From NCBI RefSeq assembly GCF_030272615.1, contig NC_081409.1, positions 20,896,260 through 20,960,259 of the forward strand: DNA of 64,000 bases, read 5' to 3'. The stretch is from Cryptomeria japonica (lineage: Eukaryota > Streptophyta > Pinopsida > Cupressales > Cupressaceae). The position numbers and the translations under genes are program-made. The notes below the pieces were generated by a model. That model made no database searches, had not been told where the DNA came from, and worked only from the letters and a program-made list of their open reading frames with translations. Shown piece by piece: positions 59,790 to 64,000 of this stretch (the stretch's first letter is position 1; every line of letters begins with the position of its first letter).

Positions 59790-60150
59790 ACTTGCTCTGA
59801 TACCATGTAATATTTTGTTATGTAGATAGTGACCCAAGATCTAGAGGCCTAATGGAAAGTATAATAAAATGAGAAGATTAATATAACAAGAATAAATTGT
59901 ATTCCTTTTAAGAACAAAAATAAAATGGATTTGAGATTACAAGGGAAACCCCTTGGTTATATAGACCAAGGTGAACATATGATTACATAAGATTATGACA
60001 TGAGTTTTAATATAGTGACTTGAGATGTGAAGTGATAAACTATATCCACTTAAAGTGGGAAGAATCCTATGTGTACCCTAAGTGAACTTAACTAACATGT
60101 GTGATTAGAATATGGGTGATGAACTTATTAGGTACAACATCCCTTTCACA
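59790..60150 (-). mobile_element. LTR with iMet primer site, minus strand
   Basis: On the minus strand, TGTGAAAGGGATGTTGTACC (60150) to AACAAAATATTACA (59806) is a 345-bp TG...CA LTR. It is followed without gap by TGGTATCAGAGCAAG (59805-59791), the initiator-Met primer site. No polypurine tract or second LTR was found, and the internal region (towards 59,300) has no recognisable gag or pol. It is either a truncated copy or a TRIM-type element missing its 3' end. Confidence 0.75.
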
Positions 60151-60885
60151 CCAAAAATAATGATATGCATCTCAATGAATAGAATATCAACATAATTGAA
60201 AGAAATGACTAAAATATTTATCATGAAATTTCTAATGAGAAGAAGGAAATATACGAAGAGAAACTAAACACATAGGATGAATAAGATATGAATTTAATAT
60301 ATCAACATGTTTTCTTCTCTTATCATATTCAAATTTTAGAAGGGTTCTTTCATAACATTCATTGACATGTTTCTTCCTCATTTAATGGTCTATCACTTGA
60401 AAAAATATGTTCTCCTTAAATGGGGTGGACAAATCCAACATTCCATTTATCTCCTTATTTAACTTTGAATTTACCTTTTTTTAGTCGTTTCATAGACATT
60501 GCTAAGGTTTCTATGTTAGTTAACCATAATTCGGTAGTTATCTTGTTCTTAATTGAGATTGCGGATAGGACCTTGATTTTGGTTTTCTTAGCACATTTCC
60601 TTATCCATCCTCCTAGTATATCCCTTGTCATATTTGATACAAAGAATGGTATTTAAATTACTCATCTAAGTGCTTCCAATAGATTATATTAGATGAGAAT
60701 AGAACTTCATCTTTACTTTGTAATCTTGTGATTAGGGTTTTCTAGAGTTCTAGTCACCAAAGGGGGATTTCAGAAATTTATAAGGTCAATCAAAGAATAA
60801 TACCTATTGGTGTTTAAGGCATGGTATAAAATTGTTGATTCTCAAACTATATTTAACTAATTAACTCAACAATCTTCCTTGGTTC
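60151..60885. other. Spacer, no gene recognised
   Basis: AT-rich. One 78-codon frame at 60,420-60,656 shows no known domain and has a hydrophobic composition typical of T-rich DNA. Confidence 0.5.
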
Positions 60886-60892
60886 TGGCTTG

Positions 60893-61070
60893 GGGATGAC
60901 CCTTTGGTGAAATGGTGGGGCTTCTTGCCTGTAGTGCCTACAACCTAGGTTCAAACCTCCACGGGTTCGTCTCTACTGTGTTTAAAATGGAGTACCCTTA
61001 CCCTGGAGAGAACCTTGGAGAAATAGTGGGGCTTCTTGCCTGTAGTGCTTACATCTTTTGTTTAAACCAT
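60893..61070 (+). mobile_element. tRNA-like SINE fragments, partly duplicated
   Basis: TTTGGTGAAATGGTGGGGCT resembles a degenerate A box, and CCTAGGTTCAAACCTCC, about 40 bp on, holds a clean B box (GGTTCAAACC). The segment GGTGGGGCTTCTTGCCTGTA with GTGC(C/T)TACA recurs at about 61,027, so two copies lie in tandem. No 3' tail was identified. Confidence 0.45.
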
Positions 61071-61084
61071 TAATTTAATAAGGG

Positions 61085-61195
61085 TGCATGAGTAGCCAAG
61101 TTGGTGTGAAAGCGAGTCGTGAGGTGTAGTGTTAGGCTAATGATCCCGGTGCTACACATCAACTCTAGTTCGATTCTCACTAGTTACCATAAGCC
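61085..61195 (+). mobile_element. Second tRNA-like SINE head, Ser/Leu style
   Basis: GAGTAGCCAAGTTGGTGTGA is like the A-box region of class II tRNAs (usually GTGGCCGAGTTGGTTA), and TCTAGTTCGATTCTCAC carries a B box about 75 bp on, consistent with a long variable arm. It lies immediately upstream of the LINE reading frame. Confidence 0.45.
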
Positions 61196-61274
61196 CTTTT
61201 AAAGGGAGAGATGTGAGAGCAGGAGAAGGGAGCGACTTTGAATTTGAACTTAGGATAGGGCGGGAAACCTTGCA

Positions 61275-62097
61275 ATGGACAGGCAAACCAAGGGGAGGCC
61301 GGAAAGGACGAATCCCTACATTGCCCTGATTCCTTTGAGCCAAATGAAAAGGACCCGACAGATGGGGACCCACAAGCTGGCGACAAGCCTCTCGATCCTA
61401 ATGGGGGAAATGGAGAATCACGTGTTTGAGATGGCCCAAGGTAGGGACTTGTTTGAAGGGACAACGGTCGGTCATGGACTTCTCTATTTGGTGTCAAACC
61501 AAGTGGAAAGTCCTCGCTCCCTCCAGTTCATAATATCTCAGAACTAGAAAAGGGTAGATTTGCTATTGAAGTTCCAGACCCAGTGATTGAGCATAATATT
61601 GACCTTATGGCAATGACTCTAGTTGGAAAATTTTTGGGCCCAAGGCCGAATATTGATGTTGTCAGGGCGTTTACAAAATGTAAATGGGCGCTTAAAGGTC
61701 AAGTGGAGATCACTTCTATGTCCAAAGGTGCATTGTCGATGGCCTTTTCATGTAAGGAAGACATGTCGAGGGTGCTTTGTGATGGTCCTTGGTTGATTGA
61801 AAAATCAACGCTTGCTCTACAAAAGTGGTCGCCTAAGATGGACCTAAATGAATCCTTTTTTCTACAAGCTCCTGTTTGGGTTAGATTGTCAGGCCTTCCC
61901 CTGGAGTTCTGGGTTTAAAATGTCTTTAAAGGAATCGCTAGCTCCTTTGGGGAACTATTATCTATGGATCCTATCACAATAGCTAGAAGAAGACTTACCT
62001 TTGCTAGGATTTGTGTGGGAGTTATGCAAGGCACCGATATGCCCTTATCTATCGAGATTAACTCCAGATTGGGGAAATGCAACCAATCTATGGGTGT
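61275..62097 (+). pseudogene. LINE ORF1 (DUF4283-type), interrupted
   Basis: The frame ISELEKGRFAIEVPDPV leads into LVGKFLGPRPNIDVVRAFTK, KWALKGQVEITSMSKGALS, CDGPWLIEKSTLALQKW and APVWVRLSGLPLEFWV. This is the classic DUF4283 domain found at the start of ORF1 in plant L1-type LINEs, whose product binds RNA. A stop (TAA at 61916-61918) interrupts it, then the same frame continues (NVFKGIASSFGELLSMDP, RLTFARICVGVMQG) to about 62,095. There the sequence changes to the end of the element starting near 62,098. The usual zinc knuckle and the reverse-transcriptase ORF2 are absent. An upstream frame from 61275 is probably the shifted N-terminal part. Confidence 0.8.
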
Positions 62098-64000
62098 ATG
62101 CACGAAGTTGTGGTACCAAAAAGGTGCCACACTTCAAAAAAAAATTAAATTGTCATAATGCGTGCACAATATGACCTTTTCAAACCACAAAAAAGCAGAA
62201 GTTTGCATTTTGGATGCATTCTGCACTCTCGAACCCACGTTTTGACAATTTGGGGTGCCATTTCTTGCACTCACCCTTTGTATAAGCCTTATATTGGGCA
62301 CTAAGTTGTCCATCTCTCATCAAAATTCTGCCACAACATCGAAGAGCTCGAAAAGGTATGTATTTTTGTTTTCTTATTGTCATTTTTTTTATTAATTTGA
62401 AGATTAAACTAGGTTTCTTGATTTGAATTTATTTTCATTATCAGGAAATAAGATTAGACAAGAAAATGTTGAAAACACTCAATCACCTCCTCATGAAGAC
62501 CATATTGAAGAAGAAGCACATCAAAAACCTCCTACAATCCCTAGACATCCCATAGGTACACAAGAAAACCTATTAGGTCAAATAGAAAATAGCCAAAAAG
62601 ATCTTGAAGGTTTAATCACAAGGCTAAAAGATTCCACTAGAATAAAACCCCATAGGAAAAACCTTGCCAGTTATTTGCAATCTATTGTATCTCTCATACA
62701 ATCCATGAGTGGGCAAATAAATTTTTGGTCCAGTAAGAAGGAAGAACAAAAGTAATTTTATACTGACAAATTATCATATGTGGTAGTGAAGAAAAAGAAA
62801 ATTAATAAATTTGACTTGTGTGCTCTTTTTACAGACCCCCAAACGAATCAACCTTTACACCCTAGATGTAGGAGAATCCCTATTTATTGGTGTCATCATG
62901 AAGAAATTAAGAATAATTTTTGGGATAGGTGGTGGATGGTATTTGATCAGCCCCCATGCAATAATCATAAGGTACCCCAATACTTTTTGAGAAAACTGTA
63001 CTATGAGTTTGTCCTTGATGAGATCCTAAACTATTTTGATTTTCTAGATTTCCAAGGTGGAGGTGGGGGTTCCTCACATGATAGAGAGGGTGCACATCGT
63101 GTCCCAAATCTCCCACCAAGACCCTTGGCCAGACCTATGATGGAGCATGTTATCATTCCTTCCATTGTGAAGGAGAGTGTTGAGGTCGAAACTCTAGACT
63201 CCATTAGCTCACTCACTCAGACCCTTATACAATATGCTAGGCATCTAGTAGAGGGTGATGCGAGTGACGATGGTGATTCTTCTAGGCATTGAGTTCTAGT
63301 TCATTTATGTCAATCTTGTGGTTCTCTTTGCACTTATGATCCTAATTGTACTGAGAATGCATGTGCAGGAGCAGAGTTTACTACAGAGAACATTGTCATG
63401 ATAGAATCCTTGTTGAACAAAACATTTGGCATTGATACCTAGGTGAATTTAATTACAAGTTCATTTCATTATTTTTATTAAATCTTATATGTAAATTTAA
63501 TAATATATCTAAATTAGTAAATTATTATGATAAAAAATCAGGGTCAAAGTGTTCACAATACTAGCAACATTCCTGCAGCGCCCTTTTTCACGACTTCGTC
63601 GACTCCACAGGTATACAACGAGTGAAGAAATATAATTATTATATGTAGATAGTTGAACCTTATGTGAATGAGTTTCTAATTACTCAATTTGGATGTCAAA
63701 TAGTTTGATGCTAGAGCTTCAACATCAGCACCTTGTAGTGTATTTCATCAACAATCTTTTACCCTGGTAAGCAATTTATCTTTAATATTGTTATTAAATA
63801 ATATAGATAGTTTTGGTGATTGATCAATATACTTTGTTTAATTTTCAGATGTTGACATCAGAGACTCTTGTTGTTCACGTGTCAATGGAGCGTGGTGTTG
63901 CTACAGTAGTAGCAAGTTCAACTGCTTTGACATAAGTATGAGACATATTTGTAAATTTAGTAAATTTAGCATTACATTTGTTATCTTAATAATATATTAT
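62098..64000 (+). mobile_element. Second copy of the two-gene transposon, partial
   Basis: Its left end (ATGCACGAAGTTGTGGTACC, then AAAAAGGTGCCACACTTC) aligns with the terminal repeats of the element at 40.65-50.58 kb. It is followed, after a spliced leader, by the FWDRWWMVF-family gene. The remainder lies beyond the window. It interrupts LINE ORF1. Confidence 0.45.
62445..63935 (+). pseudogene. FWDRWWMVF-family gene, copy 2
   Basis: After an apparent 5' intron (about 62,357 GTATGT to TCAG at 62,444), exons lie at 62445-63442, 63542-63610, 63704-63766 and 63849-63935. The second is 69 nt, exactly the size of exon 3 of copy 1, with a similar start (GQSVHNTSN against GTSNTSV). Exon 1 matches copy 1 through ALFTDPQTNQPLHPR, NNFWDRWWMVFDQPP, the FVL...NYFD block and a cysteine cluster (CQSCGSLC in place of CVMCGHVC). 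It has stops at 62753 (TAA), 63291 (TGA) and 63440 (TAG), and its ATG is not conserved. Where copy 1 has TAG after IQPF, copy 2 has CAA (Gln). The lesions are independent, so the two copies decayed separately from an intact ancestor. The function of the family is unknown to me. Confidence 0.6.

Overview
The window is nuclear DNA of a land plant. It is AT-rich, dominated by transposable elements, and carries two intact-looking host genes. Support for a plant comes from a CUL1-type cullin with 18 introns, an AIP2-like RING-H2 gene, a DUF4283-type LINE ORF1, LTR retrotransposons primed by plant initiator-Met and Lys(CUU) tRNAs, and many MITE/SINE-like pieces. The LTR families and long AT-rich spacers suggest a gymnosperm, perhaps a conifer. 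That placement is an impression, not a proof.

Layout. 1-3.3 kb: copia LTR remnants, a hairpin MITE and a 132-bp tandem duplication. 3.3-11.06 kb (minus): a complete 19-exon cullin reading frame of 740 codons with the neddylation lysine at residue 682; its introns hold MITE-like repeats and a tRNA-derived SINE head. 11.1-15.7 kb: AT-rich spacer with a degenerate telomere-like tract. 15,676-25,969 (minus): a young, structurally complete Ty3-like LTR element (TSD AATAT, nearly identical LTRs, tRNA-Lys primer site) with a gag-like ORF but no recognisable pol. 26-30.4 kb: decayed spacer. 30.4-31.85 kb: truncated copia 3' end (minus). 32,259-38,968 (plus): an older LTR element (TSD GGGGT, iMet primer site) with a four-knuckle gag and a large second ORF of unknown function, again without pol, inserted into another degenerate ORF. 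39.7-40.05 kb: copia RNase H tail.

About 40.65-50.58 kb I infer a DNA transposon that I cannot assign to a named superfamily. It has imperfect terminal inverted repeats, a GATATC-centred palindrome recurring in both flanks, and two convergent broken genes. One is a plus-strand transposase-like gene cut off by a ~360-bp satellite. The other is a minus-strand six-exon gene with an FWDRWWMVF motif. A hairpin-forming minisatellite lies in the left flank. A second, diverged copy of the six-exon gene and of the terminal sequence begins at about 62.1 kb inside a LINE ORF1 and runs to the window edge. This is the best candidate here for an undescribed system.

50.6-57.5 kb: diffuse repeats and a GC-rich hairpin. 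57,527-58,384 (minus): intact single-exon RING-H2 gene. 59.8-60.15 kb: an LTR with iMet primer site (minus). 60.9-61.2 kb: tRNA-like SINE pieces. 61.3-62.1 kb: LINE ORF1.

The only likely working genes are the cullin and the RING-H2 protein. Both belong to ubiquitin ligation, but they lie about 46 kb apart with unrelated DNA between them, so no functional link follows. Everything else is mobile DNA, mostly mutated.
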